Origin: Symsagittifera roscoffensis | Taxonomy: Eukaryota; Xenacoelomorpha; Acoela; Convolutidae | Assembly (NCBI RefSeq): GCF_963678635.1 | Contig: NC_087063.1 | Span: 24,310,701-24,374,700, forward strand | Length of the DNA: 64,000 nucleotides | Direction: 5' to 3' | In this document: positions 1-12,519 of the stretch, piece by piece | Position numbering within the stretch: the first letter of the stretch is position 1 | Layout of the letters: each line of letters opens with the position of its first letter | The notes under the pieces: model-generated | What the model saw: the letters and a program-made list of their open reading frames with translations, nothing else | Databases searched by the model: none | Told to the model about the DNA's origin: nothing | Program-made: the position numbers and the translations under genes

Positions 1-183
1 GCAACCGTCTTCAACAGCATGAATGTAAGGACAGTTCTGCAACTTAATTCTTCCATTTTCATAACTGATTTTGTGAAACTGATTTATTCCAGAAAATTTG
101 TACTCGTTAAAGCAAAGTCGGCTTTTAGTGGAACTGTTATCCGTCCGGATAAGTATCTCTAGTATAAGAAAAATGGACAGAAT

Positions 184-780
184 TAAAAAAAGACTTTTTA
201 ATTAGCTATTTTTGACAAATTTTTTAATTATCATTCGAAAACTATTGTTGTCCTGAGCTTAAATTTGAAAAAATATTTCACTTGTAATCGCTTTTTGCAA
301 AATTATGGGTAACAATAGATAGCCATTTTGGCCAGTTTGGGAAAATTAACGGGTAATAGATCAGTAAATCGATGTATCAGTAAACCAAAAACGGGCGGAC
401 CAGATCAGATCAGTAAACCAAAAATATGTAATCACATTAGCTAAAGTAACAAATTTTTTACTCAAAAACAAAAATTGAATCAAATAATGCATAGAATAGC
501 TTGTCACATGAGCCTCGTAAATTTCAATTTTTGGTTCAGCTCAAGGAAAAGTTATTCTCTAATCTTTAATTCCGCAAAAGATGTAAATTTGAAGTAAATT
601 GGTTTACTGATCTGGTAATTTACTGAAGCATCCGTTTACTGTACGCACCCCTAATTAACGCGCGATACATTTCGCGCTCTTCACGCGTAAGCGGAGAGTT
701 ATTCTGTCTTAGAAAACGTTCGATTGGGTGCTATTCTTTTGAACCAAGAACCAAATTGGGAAAAAAACTGATGGGCAAAG
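184..780 (+). repeat. Dispersed repeat family R1, copy 1 (interrupted)
   Basis: This stretch aligns by eye with 4270-4560 and, more weakly, with 5190-5345. Shared landmarks are 'gccagtttg', 'attaacg', 'tttcgcgctnttnacgcgtaagcgga' split over short blocks, and a downstream 'ccaaattggttgaa' block near 1084. Copy 1 is cut in two by the short element at 351-652. The small minus-strand frame at 852-1121 lies in the downstream part of this repeat and I do not regard it as a gene. The rest of 1-1520 shows no coding signal that I can support. Confidence 0.6.
351..652. mobile_element. Short non-autonomous element inside R1, 7-bp target duplication
   Basis: R1 reads continuously if 351-652 is removed. 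The inserted 302 bp are flanked by identical 'aattaac' copies (344-350 and 653-659), the expected target-site duplication. The ends are imperfect inverted repeats rich in 'cagtaaa' and 'gatcagtaaacc' (left 'gggtaatagatcagtaaa', right '...tttactgtacgcacccct'). No coding capacity. The superfamily cannot be assigned from the ends alone. Confidence 0.6.
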
Positions 781-1520
781 GACCGAAAGCAAAAACATTG
801 GAAAGTCGATTATTTAAATGAATCACTTGCTGATCAACTAAAAGGAAATAACTAAGGCAATGTTTTGCTTGTTTTTATAACGAAACCCTTGAAATATAAA
901 ATTTGTTCCAATTCGCCCGCGGCCAGAGATAATTTGAGAAATTTGCCGTTATTATAATTAAGTCCCTGGAAATGTTTACTTTCTTTGAGATTTTCACACT
1001 TTCTGTCCAATTTTTGGAACAATCTGATCGGAAGTTTATATTTTCGCCGTTTCGATTGTTCGCCTATGAAGGATTCCATTCCACCCCAAATTGGTTGAAA
1101 AATTTCATTGGCATAATTCATTTGTAACCAGGAGTGAAAAGATAACTTGAAAAAAATTATTTTGCATGATTTTCATTAACAACTTTAAATAATTAGGAAT
1201 AATTTACCAAGGAATAGTGGGAGTAAATTACCGAGCGAGTAATTTATCGTGCAAGGGTAAATGCACGTTACAAGATGCGGAATGAATTCATCTAAATTTA
1301 AACAAAAAGCTCCAGTTTTTAAAATCTATTCTTGTTTGAGATTGAACTAATTTTTTGCAATGATAACTGAGGTCCGAACATTCTGCGCTAGTTTCACATT
1401 CACCAGCTACAGGTTCCACAGTGACCAAAATTTTACAGAGTTTTTTTAATCCTTTTCAGTTTTAGGCCTTAAGGTGACAAGCAACTTCAAGCAAGTTCAA
1501 AAGCGAGTTCAAAAGCAAAT

Positions 1521-2330
1521 TCATGACGTGAACGGAAGTTGGTCAACAGGACAATTTTGTAAGTTTCCGGTCAGCCATTTGGTTATGCATTGGGAGTGGA
1601 ACACGTGGCCGCATGGCAACTCTTTCACGAAACATCCTCTTTTCAACTTCTCCAGACAAATCACACGAATCGATTCTTTTTCGCCATTTTCATTTTCCTT
1701 CGAATCCCCCTCACGATCTTCCGGGGCGCGAACAGATAGCTGCCTCGTTGGAAGAGCTGAAAATTTTTGTCTGTCTGCGGTTCTAGCCTTGATTTTTTCA
1801 TCCAACTCCAGCAGTTTTTCATAATCTTCGGGAGTAATTTCACGAGTTTGAAGTTCAAGCATGCATTTTTCGAGCTCGTTTTTGGCTTTAGTTACTGCGA
1901 ACTTCTTACTTCTATGGTAAACAGGCAGGCTCAATATCGACGTTACATTAATATTATTTTGTACACTTCCAAACAAAGCGCTATTTTTAAATTGAAAGTT
2001 AGCAGCATCGTAATCACTTGGACTGCGATGGAAGTTAATGTTATCCTGAAGTCGCTTGGAAGACTCTAGTTTCCACGCGTTAACCCGCAGTTTTTTTGGA
2101 AGTTCGGCTCCAGATCCATATCTTACCATACTATCCGGATGGATAAGACACTGTTCGCTCCGAGCAAACTTTCTTGGTTGAGGTGCTCGTTTTGAGTTTC
2201 GGCTCTCAGCAGCTTTTTCGGCTCTGAAAAGTTTCTCCATATTCGAGTCAAGAATGTAACCGAAAATCTCGAACGGATTGGAATTTGAAGCGTCTAGCTG
2301 CGTAGTACAAGATTCAATATTATCGCTCAT
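1521..2330 (-). CDS. RING-H2 finger protein, putative E3 ubiquitin ligase, first zinc ligand replaced
   Basis: The frame is 269 codons from the first ATG (Met-Ser-Asp-Asn-Ile) at 2330. It stays open upstream to 2357 only through a TTG codon. A 'ttttaccacag' acceptor-like sequence just upstream suggests that a 5' leader may be spliced on. The N-terminal 150 residues are low complexity. A middle block (residues about 155-185, with 'REITPEDYEKLLELDEKI') resembles the segment that precedes the RING in a family of animal RING proteins. Residues about 222-262 form the RING: VIC, ELPCGHVFHSQC, WL, NCPVD. The last ligand being Asp (CPxD) is known in this kind of RING. The first Cys of the usual C-x2-C is Arg (CGT, one change from TGT). 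If functional, the protein would bind an E2 enzyme and transfer ubiquitin; the lost ligand makes decay or an atypical fold possible. There is no neighbour on this strand within several kilobases. Confidence 0.7.
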   Translation of the reverse strand: MSDNIESCTTQLDASNSNPFEIFGYILDSNMEKLFRAEKAAESRNSKRAPQPRKFARSEQCLIHPDSMVRYGSGAELPKKLRVNAWKLESSKRLQDNINFHRSPSDYDAANFQFKNSALFGSVQNNINVTSILSLPVYHRSKKFAVTKAKNELEKCMLELQTREITPEDYEKLLELDEKIKARTADRQKFSALPTRQLSVRAPEDREGDSKENENGEKESIRVICLEKLKRGCFVKELPCGHVFHSQCITKWLTGNLQNCPVDQLPFTS

Positions 2331-2837
2331 TTTCGATTTTTGATTCACTTTAGCCAAATCTGTGGTAAAATTTCTTTAGAAGGCTTGCTTTGAAAATAAA
2401 TCTAGCCTTTATGCACGAAGTTACCTAAATGACGTTTGTTTTATAAATCTAATTTTAGCAAATGACGTCAACCGATTCCGTCACAATTACATAGACTCTT
2501 ATTCAATTCAGATGGTAGTAGACTGCAGGAGCTATGCTACAAGACATATGAAGCACAATCGCACGCTTAAATATGTTAACCAGATGGAGACGGAGCAATA
2601 AGCAGAATGGTCTAAGAGCAGAATGGATCCAGGAGCAGAAAAACTTTGAGTTAAGTTGGTTTATACGGGCTGATTGATATAACAATTATAAAAATATTCA
2701 AAGAATACCAAGAAAATGAATAAAAATTAGGTAGAAAGAAATTCAATTGACCAACCTGTAACCAACGTAACCAACTTTAATTTAAAATGTGGAAAAGACT
2801 TTATGTGCGTCGAAATTCGTATCTCACTGAAGTGGGA

Positions 2838-3021
2838 AAATTCGATTATAATTTAGTTTCTTTGTCAGTGTTCACAAAAGTAAAAATAAATCGATTATAA
2901 TGGATGAAAAAAGGATTTGTTGCCTCGAAAAACATTTATATTATAATTCATTTTTAATTGATTATAATCGATTTGTTTTCATTTTTGTGGACACTGATGA
3001 GGAAACTCAATTATAATAGAT
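2838..3021. repeat. Inverted-repeat element with 'gattataat' arms
   Basis: The left arm (about 2838-2900) and right arm (about 2950-3021) are imperfect reverse complements. They share 'ttcgattataat', 'cagtgttcacaaaag' against 'ttttgtggacactgatg', and 'aatcgattataat'. The spacer is about 50 bp and there is no coding capacity. It fits a short palindromic non-autonomous transposon, but I cannot define a target duplication. The flanks 2331-2837 and 3022-3198 show nothing else. Confidence 0.5.
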
Positions 3022-3198
3022 TTTTTTTTTCATGGAACTCCAATGCGGGTTACAATTCATACTGGTCTAGGAAGTTAGTGCAAGCATTCTAATTTTCTTC
3101 CGGAAATTTCAAGTAATAACAAAACGATGGCTTTGATAAACTAAACTAGTTTTGAAAAAAACAACAACAATTACAGTATAAGTAGGGCTAAATTACGG

Positions 3199-3607
3199 GT
3201 CTTATGCACTAAACGGCCCAAAAATCAAACTTCTACATCTTTTGAACTAAAATTAATGTGGTTGAATTTTTTTCTGGCATTTCAAATGGAATAGTTCTGC
3301 CGTTGCAAGCAGACAAAATTTTTAGCCAAATTATTAATTTGAAATTTTGTTATTTCAAGCCATTTTTTTAAAGTTTTTCTTGTCTGGGCAAGGTTTCACA
3401 AGTAACTCAAAATTAATTTGATTATTTTACAAAGTTCCATCTTTTCGAAATTTTCGTCTAATATTTTCATTTGCTGGAAAGGTTGATCGGAATGCCTGAC
3501 CGTCTAATTTGAATTTGATTGGCTAAAATTACCCAATCAAATTCGATCGCATAAATTCCAGCTTACGATGTACAAAATTTGATTTTGGGCAGTTTAGTGC
3601 ATAAGAC
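3199..3607. mobile_element. MITE-like element with 'gtcttatgcacta' terminal inverted repeats (copy 1)
   Basis: The left end 'gtcttatgcactaaacgg' and the right end, read in reverse complement as 'gtcttatgcactaaactg', differ at one base. Both continue into 'cccaaaa'. The same ends occur at 41202-41574. The interior is AT-rich and non-coding. The two copies share ends much more clearly than interiors, as expected for non-autonomous elements moved by one transposase. Confidence 0.6.
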
Positions 3608-6600
3608 GCCAAATTTCTGGATGCTCCGTTTTTCTTTTGAGTTTGTTTCGATTCGCAGCCCTTTTTCTTTTTTTAATGTTCCGGCTTTCAACAAAAAATT
3701 TTTATACCTCATTGAAAATAGCGACTTCCTGATTTAAAATTCAAAAGGTATTTTGCCTCCGACTGTTTTTTGTAACGTTCTGGGGGTTTGAAAATTGCCA
3801 AATTGGCCATGTTCCGGACTAAATTACGAGCACTTTCAAGAATTTATTCATTTTACTGAGTGCGTAACGCGAATTATTTCTACCTAGCGAATTATCCGGC
3901 ACAACAAAATCGTTTAATTTGATTTAGGAGCTAATCGGATTGGTCGTATTAATTTCATACGACACAACATTTCGCACTTTGATATTGCCCAAATTTTATG
4001 GGTTTTCAGTTTTTTTTCCCAAATTTTAATCGATATGAATTAAGGGACAGTCGGAACATTCAGGGCTTTGCCCTGATATACGAGCAGTCTTGTTTGATTA
4101 TCAATTACATTATACGCTACTTACTCGTTGATAGAAATTTGAAACTTTCCCGCAAATTATTTACCTGGAATCGGCATTTTCAGACACCCGTAACTTTACG
4201 AACAATGATAGCAGTTGAGTTATTGTTGTTTTTGTTCCGACTTCGAAAAGGTGCCTGAACATATGTGCTCGCAAAAACTTTGACTTTTCAAGTATGACGG
4301 AGTTTGTTATGCCATTCGAAAGTTATTGATTTCATGAGCTCAAATTTAAAAAAATATTTTACCTGTGATCATGTTTCGTAAATTTATGGTGGTTTAAAGA
4401 TAGCCAATTTGGCCAGTTTGTAACAATTAACGCTGGATATATTTCGCGCTATTAACGCGTAAGCGGAGAAAAGTTATTCCGTCGTAATAAACCTCACAAA
4501 TTGATTGAAGCAATTTTTTTCTCATAACTGATGCTTTCGTTACTAGAAAATATGTCACGTTGTACTTTATTTGGCATATGGAGTATTTTCAATTTTTGGA
4601 AACATTTATTTTTTTTAGAGAAAAAACTACCTTAGGGAGCTTAAATGTCAGTCCATAGACCTCAAAAAGCGGTCAGAACAATCTTGTTTTTTTTGTAGAG
4701 GCCGCGTTGTTTTCTATTGCCAAAATGTATTTTTTTTTGATCAACTTAATCAATTTCTGTGAACAAAAATGAGCCACATTTTTCATTCCAACAAACCATG
4801 TAAGAGCTCAGATATTTTCATGTAGATTCTACCTAGTGAAACAACAGTGGTTCTTTTATTGAGATTACTTGTTTAAAATGAATGCATTTTGCCTCGTCAT
4901 TAAACAAGTTCTATCGCCTTATAGCCCCAGAGAGTAACAACAAAAATTTAATGCCCTTACTACGGATCTTGTGAACTATTCCACACTATGGTATTTTGTA
5001 ACTATTCTCTCTCCCCCTATATAAAGATAGAATTGAACAGTTCGCCCCTATTAACAAGATCTCGCACTACCAGTAGGCTTTTTGTTCAAGTTGGCTACAA
5101 TTTGCTAGGGGCTTAAAAAGAAAAAAAAACGACTGAAAGTCCTAAATAAAGTACCCTGTTTTTCAAATTTTAGTTATCTACACGGATTTATTTTGTGCCT
5201 AATTAGGATATACTTCGCGCTATTAATGCGCTAGCGGAGGTTTAATCCGTCTTTAGAATTTGTTCCAAATTGGTTGAACGAGCTTATTTGCCGTAATTGA
5301 TTTGCTACTAGCAAGGAAATCTGTCACAATGTATTTTATATGGCGTGTGGGGGATAATTTTCCTTAAAAAAATCTCAAGTTTAAGGGAAAAATATCGTTT
5401 TTAATTTTTACATTTAATGTTTTGCTGCTCCATAGACTTTAAAAGGCAGTCGGAAGATTAGGGCTTCGCCCTGATACGAGCCGTTTTGTCTGATTTTATG
5501 ACTCAATAAGCTCAACAAACGATGATGGAGCCCAATGTCGCCCGACAACCTGCTCAATCTCGAACGTAGCTTTCCGTAGACTTTGTGACGACAAGATCTA
5601 AATGGTTAAAAAAGACATGAGCCTTGCTTTGTTGAAATTCAATGTTTTACATGCAAGTTTTAGGGAACTGACATTTTAAACGGCTCAAAATGGCGCAGTT
5701 AAGCGATATCAGTGCTGAAAAATCACGGGGCTTGACTGAGTTTACTGTCAAGAGTTCTTAAGATTTTGGCTACATATCACCACAGCGGAAATTTGCCGAT
5801 TCTGTCGCACCCTGCCCGTACTGATGTTTTAAAATAGGTAAAATTAAAATCGTTGGTCAACCTTACATAGTTTACTGTGCTACTGAATTGATCAACCACT
5901 CATACCGATCTTTTGTAAAGACAATTAGTCGATTAGGTTTTCATTCTTCCTTTGACTCATGAAAAAAAGCGGATAAATTTTAATTGTTACAGCCTTATCG
6001 ACAATGGTGTTAAATCAAGCGCCGCAAAATTTTTTTTACCTGGAGCTTGTTGCATAGGTTGCAAAAATTTAGGCATTACAATTATTAGGGCTATTTCTAG
6101 AAGCACTGAACTGTACTGCCGAACACCTATTAAAAGCAGTAAAATTGATCATGTTTGTTGAAATGTCATTTTGGGGCGTACGAATCTTAATACTGAGGTC
6201 ATCAAAAAATTGAGTCACTGCAGTTTGAAACAAAGGGTGGTAATTCGGACCAACATAAAGATGTTCAGATGAAAAATGACAATTAGACGCGTAGTTTTTT
6301 CTTTGCTTGCACCGATTGATGTAATTTCATTGCGCTTTTTTCTCGTCGTAAATTTGGCTTGAAACTGATCAGCTAAATTTACACTCATGTTTTTTTGACT
6401 TTTGTAGGGTTAGTTGCACTTCATGACTTGTGTGTCAGACACTTTTTGTGAGAGCTCGCGCGGTATTATAACCAATTCAATTCTAACCAATTAAGAAGTC
6501 ACAAAACAACAAATCTACTGTGTCTGCTCTGGTCTTCGAATAAATAAAGGATAGTGAGGATTCAAAGGCTTGAGTTTGAGGAAACCAGATTAATTGTGCG

Positions 6601-8690
6601 AGTTTCAAGCAATTTTTTCAGCCTTTTTTCATTAAATTCTACCAGAGCAACTTAAATAACATTCACGATTTTAAATTCTTAAACTTCATCAACAAATATA
6701 TGTAAGAACGCAATATAATTTTTATGTGAATTTAAGTTGTTGCAATACAATTACATACAATGCTCTAATTTCCTCATTTTGTTCTGGTATTTTAAATTTT
6801 ATTCAATTGTTTTCAATTTGTTGAAGTCCAAATGAGACCATCGAGGAAAATATAAAAAATAAATCGGTAGAGAAAGATAATTTTCGATAAAAGGGAGAAA
6901 TATTTTTGATAAAACTGTAAGAACTAAATTTCAGAAAATCATTTTATATATCTGTCTGTAGGGAAAATTTTCTAAACAATTTTGTTTGCTTCAACGCCAA
7001 TGTTTTCAAAAGGTTACTCTGGGAAAATTGTATACCTTCAAAAAGCTTTCGAGATCCACCAGCTGATGTTTTTTATCTTTGTCATTGCAATTTGTTGAAG
7101 TCACTTGGTGTAAACTCATGTTTGAGAAGAAGAAAGATTAGATGTAACTATATTTAACTAGCAAAGAGAGAAGAGCATTGATTTATAGCAACAAATTTTT
7201 AAGAGTAAAATAGAAGCACTCTCAACGCTTCAAAATGAGAAAGTGATTTCAAATTTTTCATGTTGTAGCCAAAAACTCACCACATCTGGAACTCACCACA
7301 TCTGTTTCATCAAAACCATTTTTCTGGATTAAGAAAGCAACAGTTTCTGCAAGTTAGCAAAATTAACTGTTGGGAATTTTCGCAATTTTTTTCGAAAAAT
7401 GCAGTCGGTTCATATATTGGGTTGCAAACATGACATATTTGTCAGACAAAAAATTCATCACAACGTCCCTTGCCTCGCTTAAGCAAACAAACAAGTGGTA
7501 ATATGTGGTTTTAAATTGTTTTCAAATTTGTTCGAATAAATTTTTTTACGCCCACTGTTTTGCCTAAATTATTAATTATGAAAACTTGTTTACAAACTAC
7601 GGCCTCTTCGCCTTTTCATTGCCAGTGGAAGCAAATGGTTAGGCAATGTACACAAGTTTGATTGACAAGGCTTTGTTTAAATCCACTTCTTCTTTTTTAT
7701 ATATAAAATGAAAAAATGAAAAAACATACGTATCAATTTTTTTTCTCAAAATAACCATAAAATTTATCACATCTAACACATCTAACACATCTTATAAATG
7801 GGGTCTTATGAGTTTCAGTATAGAGCCTTGAATATAACTGTATTGGCAAAATTGGGCGCCAAAAAACATAAAATGCGAAAATTGCTATCTGAAATTTTCC
7901 GTCTGAAATTCTGAAACCTATTACATAGTTTAACACGATGAAAATATATTCCATAAAGTAAACCCTAGGACAGTCTGTAACCTATGTTAACAGATGGGGT
8001 TATCAGTCCTGGGCAATTTCTACCCAACTTATACTACTCTCAACGTTGGTGCTGAAAAATGCTCAGTGCAAGTATAATTTACCTAGTGCACCACATCATT
8101 ATGGATCATGGGTTCTAATTGTACGCAATTTTTCAATGCATTCTTGGGGTAAAAAAACTGATCGACAAGACTTTTGACACAAACACGTGTTTAGAAAAAA
8201 GTTATCTTGTCACCCGCCCGCTAACTACCGTTTCCCACTATCCCAGTAGTATTGAGGCTTTGCCGCCGAATCATTTTCTTTGGGTCAGCATAGTATAGTG
8301 TTTTGAGTGAAAATTTCTTCTCACCTAAAAACTAGATGGTTAAGTGAGTACATGTTGGTTAGGTGGGACGTTTAGATGCTTAGAAAAGGAATAAAGTGTC
8401 ATAATCCTCCCAAAAATGTTTTAAAAACGGAAACTCTAGTGATGTTAGTTTGATTGATATTTCCTAGAAAATACTTCCCACTACACGTGTAGCTTCGCTA
8501 AAATACGAAAAAGACAACATTGCCTGCTTTGCAAATTCTAACCATCTTCGAAAACTACGTCGGTTCACCGTCAATCATACGGTTATCATGGAATTTGTGT
8601 TTGGTCATCAGTTATCAAGCAATGATAAAGAAAACAAAATTGCCTTGAGTTTTACTGGAGTAAAAGTAGACTCAAAAGTTGTCGATGTTG
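3608..8690. repeat. AT-rich stretch holding R1 copies 2 and 3; otherwise no gene seen
   Basis: R1 copy 2 lies at about 4270-4560 and copy 3 at about 5190-5345. A further shared block, 'gcagtcggaa' followed by 'agggctttgccctgatatacgagc', occurs near 4043-4090 and again near 5452-5490, extending the family on both sides. The short open frames here (3998-4258, 5952-6161, 7733-7954) have no recognisable motif, and the first lies inside the repeat. A short microsatellite of 'acatctaac' units sits at about 7769-7793. From 5500 to 8690 I see nothing else to annotate. Confidence 0.5.
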
Positions 8691-9810
8691 CAGTGGTTGT
8701 TGTTTTTTTTTACAATTCCATAAAAAACTAAGTCAAGAGTGTTTTGAGAGAAATATTCATTTTTCTGCTGTTTTACCAATGCAAAATCAAGTATCAATGA
8801 TCAGGGAACTTTCAGCAATTTTGATATCAAACAATCAATTCCGAACCTTACATATAATGGAACTTTTATTTATTTAATAAAAATCAATTTAGTTTGATTT
8901 TTCATTTATAATGGAAAATTAACCATTTTGATAGCATTGGATTCCATATGGGGACAATTTTGATTATATTAACAACCAGAAAGAAACATTTCCAAATATA
9001 CTTTTATCGACGGTTATTAGAAAACTGATGTGAACGAGTTTCAAAATCAATTATCTTGCATCATTTAAAATTTATGATTTTCCTTAATGATTATCATGGT
9101 TCTGTACAATGTGATTATATTAGCTTTGTGATGAAATAAAATTTTTTTATTAATTTGCACTGATAAATATTTATGAAAGGAGAATTTGTTCTGAAAAAAA
9201 AACAAGTCAAAACAAAGAAAATTGCAATATACAGGCAAACACGATTTTTTTTTGAAAAAAATGCTTAGTAATTTCTATTTGAGACAAATTTTGAGTTAAA
9301 TTGATGAATATTTACTTGACTCAATTCTCACATGGCGTTTAAAAATGGTTAAACAAACTTCATTTCAAAGAAACAAAACTAAAATAAAAGTTTATACAAT
9401 TCCAAAAAAATCTAAGTCAAGAGTGATTTGTGAGAAATATTTTTTTTCTGCTATTTCACCAATCCAGAACCATGTCTTAATTATCAGGAAATTTTCAACA
9501 GTTTTGATATCAAACAATCATTTACGAACCTTACATATAATGGATATTTTATACATTTTATAAAAATCTGTTTAGATTGATTTTCACTTACACTAGAATT
9601 TTCACAATTTTGATAGCAACCAATCAGAATTGGGCAAACCAGATGTAAAAAATTTTGATTTATTAACTATCAGAAAAAAATTTTAACAGTTAAAACCTTA
9701 TCGAAGATAATTAGAAATTTATTTTATCTGAAACCAACTTTAAAATCAATAACCTTGCTTCATCAAAATTTATGAATTTCCTCGCCTTTTTGTTTTATAG
9801 GGTTTTACCC
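8690..9810. repeat. Dispersed repeat family R3, two adjacent degenerate copies
   Basis: 'ctaagtcaagagtg' followed by 'tgagaaatatt', then 'tttctgct', 'caccaat' and 'cttacatataatgga' appears near 8732-8860 and again near 9410-9543. A third copy of the first part lies at 11808-11860. Another segment, 'gaatttgttctgaaaaaaa' followed by 'caaa...gaaaattgcaatatacaggcaaacac', occurs at 9183-9245 and again at 11590-11655. No open frame of interest; the frame at 9345-9563 is within this repeat. From 9811 to 10606 nothing is seen beyond AT-rich sequence. Confidence 0.5.
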
Positions 9811-10606
9811 TGGTTTCTTATTTGATTTTTGATCACTCGAGCTTTAGTTTTTGTAGTTAAAAACAAAATTCATAAGTCTGACAATACTCTTTTCTATCAA
9901 AAATACTCTCCAACTTTTTAAATTCTCCAAATAAAATATTTTTGATAGAATCATCTTTCTAGCTAAAATACAATTTTTTAAAGAATACCAGCAACAACAG
10001 TTTCTGTTTTAAAAAATTTTCTTTGAAAATTTTTCAAATTATTCTTCACATGAGGGTTTTTTATTTAACGAATTTCTTAGAAAAATCCAACAAATGGCCT
10101 TTTCTTCCACTATTTAACATCTAACTTGTATTGATGTAACCAATAACAACCTCAACTTATGAGGAAAACTTATCAATACAATCAATGAACTACAAAAGTT
10201 TTATAACAAAATTTTAATTTTTGTTTGTAATATTACCCAAATATGACAAATTTTGATTGAAACAGTAGTCGAACTAGTTTTTAAGTATTATTTTTTGAAA
10301 AAACTCTTGAAAATAATCTAAAGTTTGTTTTATGTAACATGCCAATTTCAGTTAAATTTTATGTTTTGTCAGACTTTTTTTCGGTTTCTAGCTTTACATT
10401 TACAATTCAGTGCGGAAAAAAGTTTTTAATTAAAAACATTTCATTTGTACGCTCACGAGACATCCCAAAGTTTTTTTGAACTTTAAAATTACCAACAAAC
10501 ATAAAGTTTTTCAAGATTTGGGCGATTTCTCTGATTTATTTCAAAGTATAACAGACATAGGCAACTTGCCTCAATTCTTTGGTTTCTTTTGCAGTGAGAG
10601 TCGAAT

Positions 10607-10894
10607 CTAAGTGTAGTGTGGCTTGTTCATACTGTACATCTTGATTGTGACACACTCCCTCCTAATGTCATATGTTGCTATTCCGTTTACTCTATTGCAG
10701 ATGTCAGGAACCTGATCCATAGTTAATTTTTTGCCAGATTTGGCTTCATATATAGGTTCGAGGCCAAGCGTTCCAGCTCCATGAAAAATAGTTTTCCGAC
10801 TTGCTGGTATCTTTTCTCCTTCTTTCTCTCCATTGCTGTGTTTTTTCGAATTAACCGGATTCAAATTTTTTGAATAGTTGGAGGCATGCTTCAT
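10607..10894 (-). CDS. Unrecognised 95-residue frame
   Basis: An ATG-initiated frame of 95 codons ending in TAG. The product is basic, with a Lys/Asn/Ser-rich first half and a more ordered second half (FHGAGTLGLEPIYEAKSGKKLT, DICNRVNG). I recognise no family. It has no membrane segment or signal peptide. Its N-terminal DNA (10770-10894) recurs in broken form at about 12520-12640, as the left part of repeat family R2, so the frame may be an exon or a remnant carried by the repeat rather than a free-standing gene. Confidence 0.3.
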   Translation of the reverse strand: MKHASNYSKNLNPVNSKKHSNGEKEGEKIPASRKTIFHGAGTLGLEPIYEAKSGKKLTMDQVPDICNRVNGIATYDIRRECVTIKMYSMNKPHYT

Positions 10895-11450
10895 AGAAGT
10901 TTTCCCCTTGTAGGACTTTTGGGACCAAGAAAATTATCCAATTTTTGTTTGATTTCTTGAAAATTCAGTATAACTGGGACTACTGACTTTTCTGGAGTAC
11001 ATTTGATAAGCAAACTGATCAGATGATGAGAAATGAGAGAAATGATTCGAGATTATATGAAAATGGAAGTAAACATTATGAGTAACCAAGATTTTTTAAA
11101 TGGAATAATTACCAAATATGGAAAGTTTTGTCTGAAGTTCCCATATATGAAAATTGCGTAGCCGTTACTTCTTCTAAATTATTCCTCAATTCTCGATAAA
11201 AGTCATTCTTCCAGTTGGCACCTGCTAAGTGTCAAGATCTTACCAGCGTTTTTTCAGATTAAAAAAAAGAGGTCACTATTTTTTTCTCTGTTTCGAACGA
11301 GTTGTACGAAAAATACATAGTAACCCGAGATTGAGATGTGTCTAATCACAACTCTTTATGTTTATGGAAGAATTGTAATTTTCTCATGAAGCCTGCTTCC
11401 AATCAATCTTTTTGTTCAACGTTTCTGGACAGAGTACGAAAAGTTCAAAA
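10770..11450. repeat. Dispersed repeat family R2, copy 1
   Basis: The copy runs from 'gttttccgacttgctggtatcttttctcc' (written here as a landmark in two parts: 'gttttccgacttg', 'gtatcttttctcc') to 'caacgtttctggacagagt'. It is matched nearly base for base by copy 2 over 'atggaaagttttgtctgaag' through 'cagcgttttttcagatta'. It carries no complete gene apart from the doubtful frame at 10607-10894. Confidence 0.65.
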
Positions 11451-12519
11451 CTCAAAATACGAGACTGATTTGTAGAAAATATCGGATTCATGGTTCTGTA
11501 TTTAGTGATTATGCAAACTTTGTGAATAGAATAATAAACTTGTTTTAAAATTTTTTTCAGTAGTTGGCACTGATAAATCATTATGAAACAAGAATTTGTT
11601 CAGAAAAAAAAACAAATCAAAATGAAGAAAATTGCATTTTACATGCAAACACAATTTTTTTTTGAAAACTTCTGTTTGAGACACATTTTGAGGTAATTTG
11701 ATGAAATTTTCTATGCCACAATTCTAACTGGGATTTTAAAAAAGGCTGATTAAACTCAATTTGAACGCGACAAATTTAATATCAAAATATATACAATTTC
11801 AAAACCACTAAGTCAAGTGTGATTTGTGAGAAAGATTCTTTTTTCTGCAAATTTACCAAAGCACATGTTTTCTTTTTTTTCAAATTTTTATCACAAAATC
11901 CATTACCATCCGAGGTTCATAGCTAAAGCAGATTTGGAGGAAATTTCTATGTCAGACATCCAAAACTATTTCTGTTTCTCAACAAAACTGGTGGACGTGT
12001 ACACTTTTCTAATACTCTGAAGTGTAATGAACCTTGTTATTTATCAAAACTATATACAGCAGACCTTTCTTGATGTTTTTCTTCGACAGTTGAAAAAAAT
12101 ATAGCTTGAACGCAGACTTTTGGTTTCTGCCTTATGCAATTTCCTCCAAAGGATCTGTTTTTGCTTAAATTTCAGCCCTAGAAGATAACTTAGAGGAAAA
12201 ATTTATCAAACAACCAAATATTTTCGTCGTCAAATTAAATCTGCTTGAAAAATCTCAGCTCTCTATGACTCCGCTTAACTCATATAACCACAGAAACAAA
12301 AATTCGATAGAAATTTTATCGATGTCTTTACTTGAGAGTTTCGATTCTTTCTTAGGCTATTATTCTTACCCGAAATCAAAAAAAATTTCTTAAACTTCAC
12401 AAATAATCTTTCCTTCAAACTCGAAATTATAATATATTTTTTACTGCTTGAGCTACCATCTCCCAATTTGATAGTCTTTAAATCCAATTTCATTAAAACT
12501 TTACTCAACATATGATTTA

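Noticed and set aside
3998..4258. Plus-strand frame of 86 codons
   Set aside because: Lies in dispersed repeat sequence that recurs near 5450; the product has no motif.
7769..7793. 'acatctaac' microsatellite as a feature of interest
   Set aside because: Only about three units; common in AT-rich DNA.
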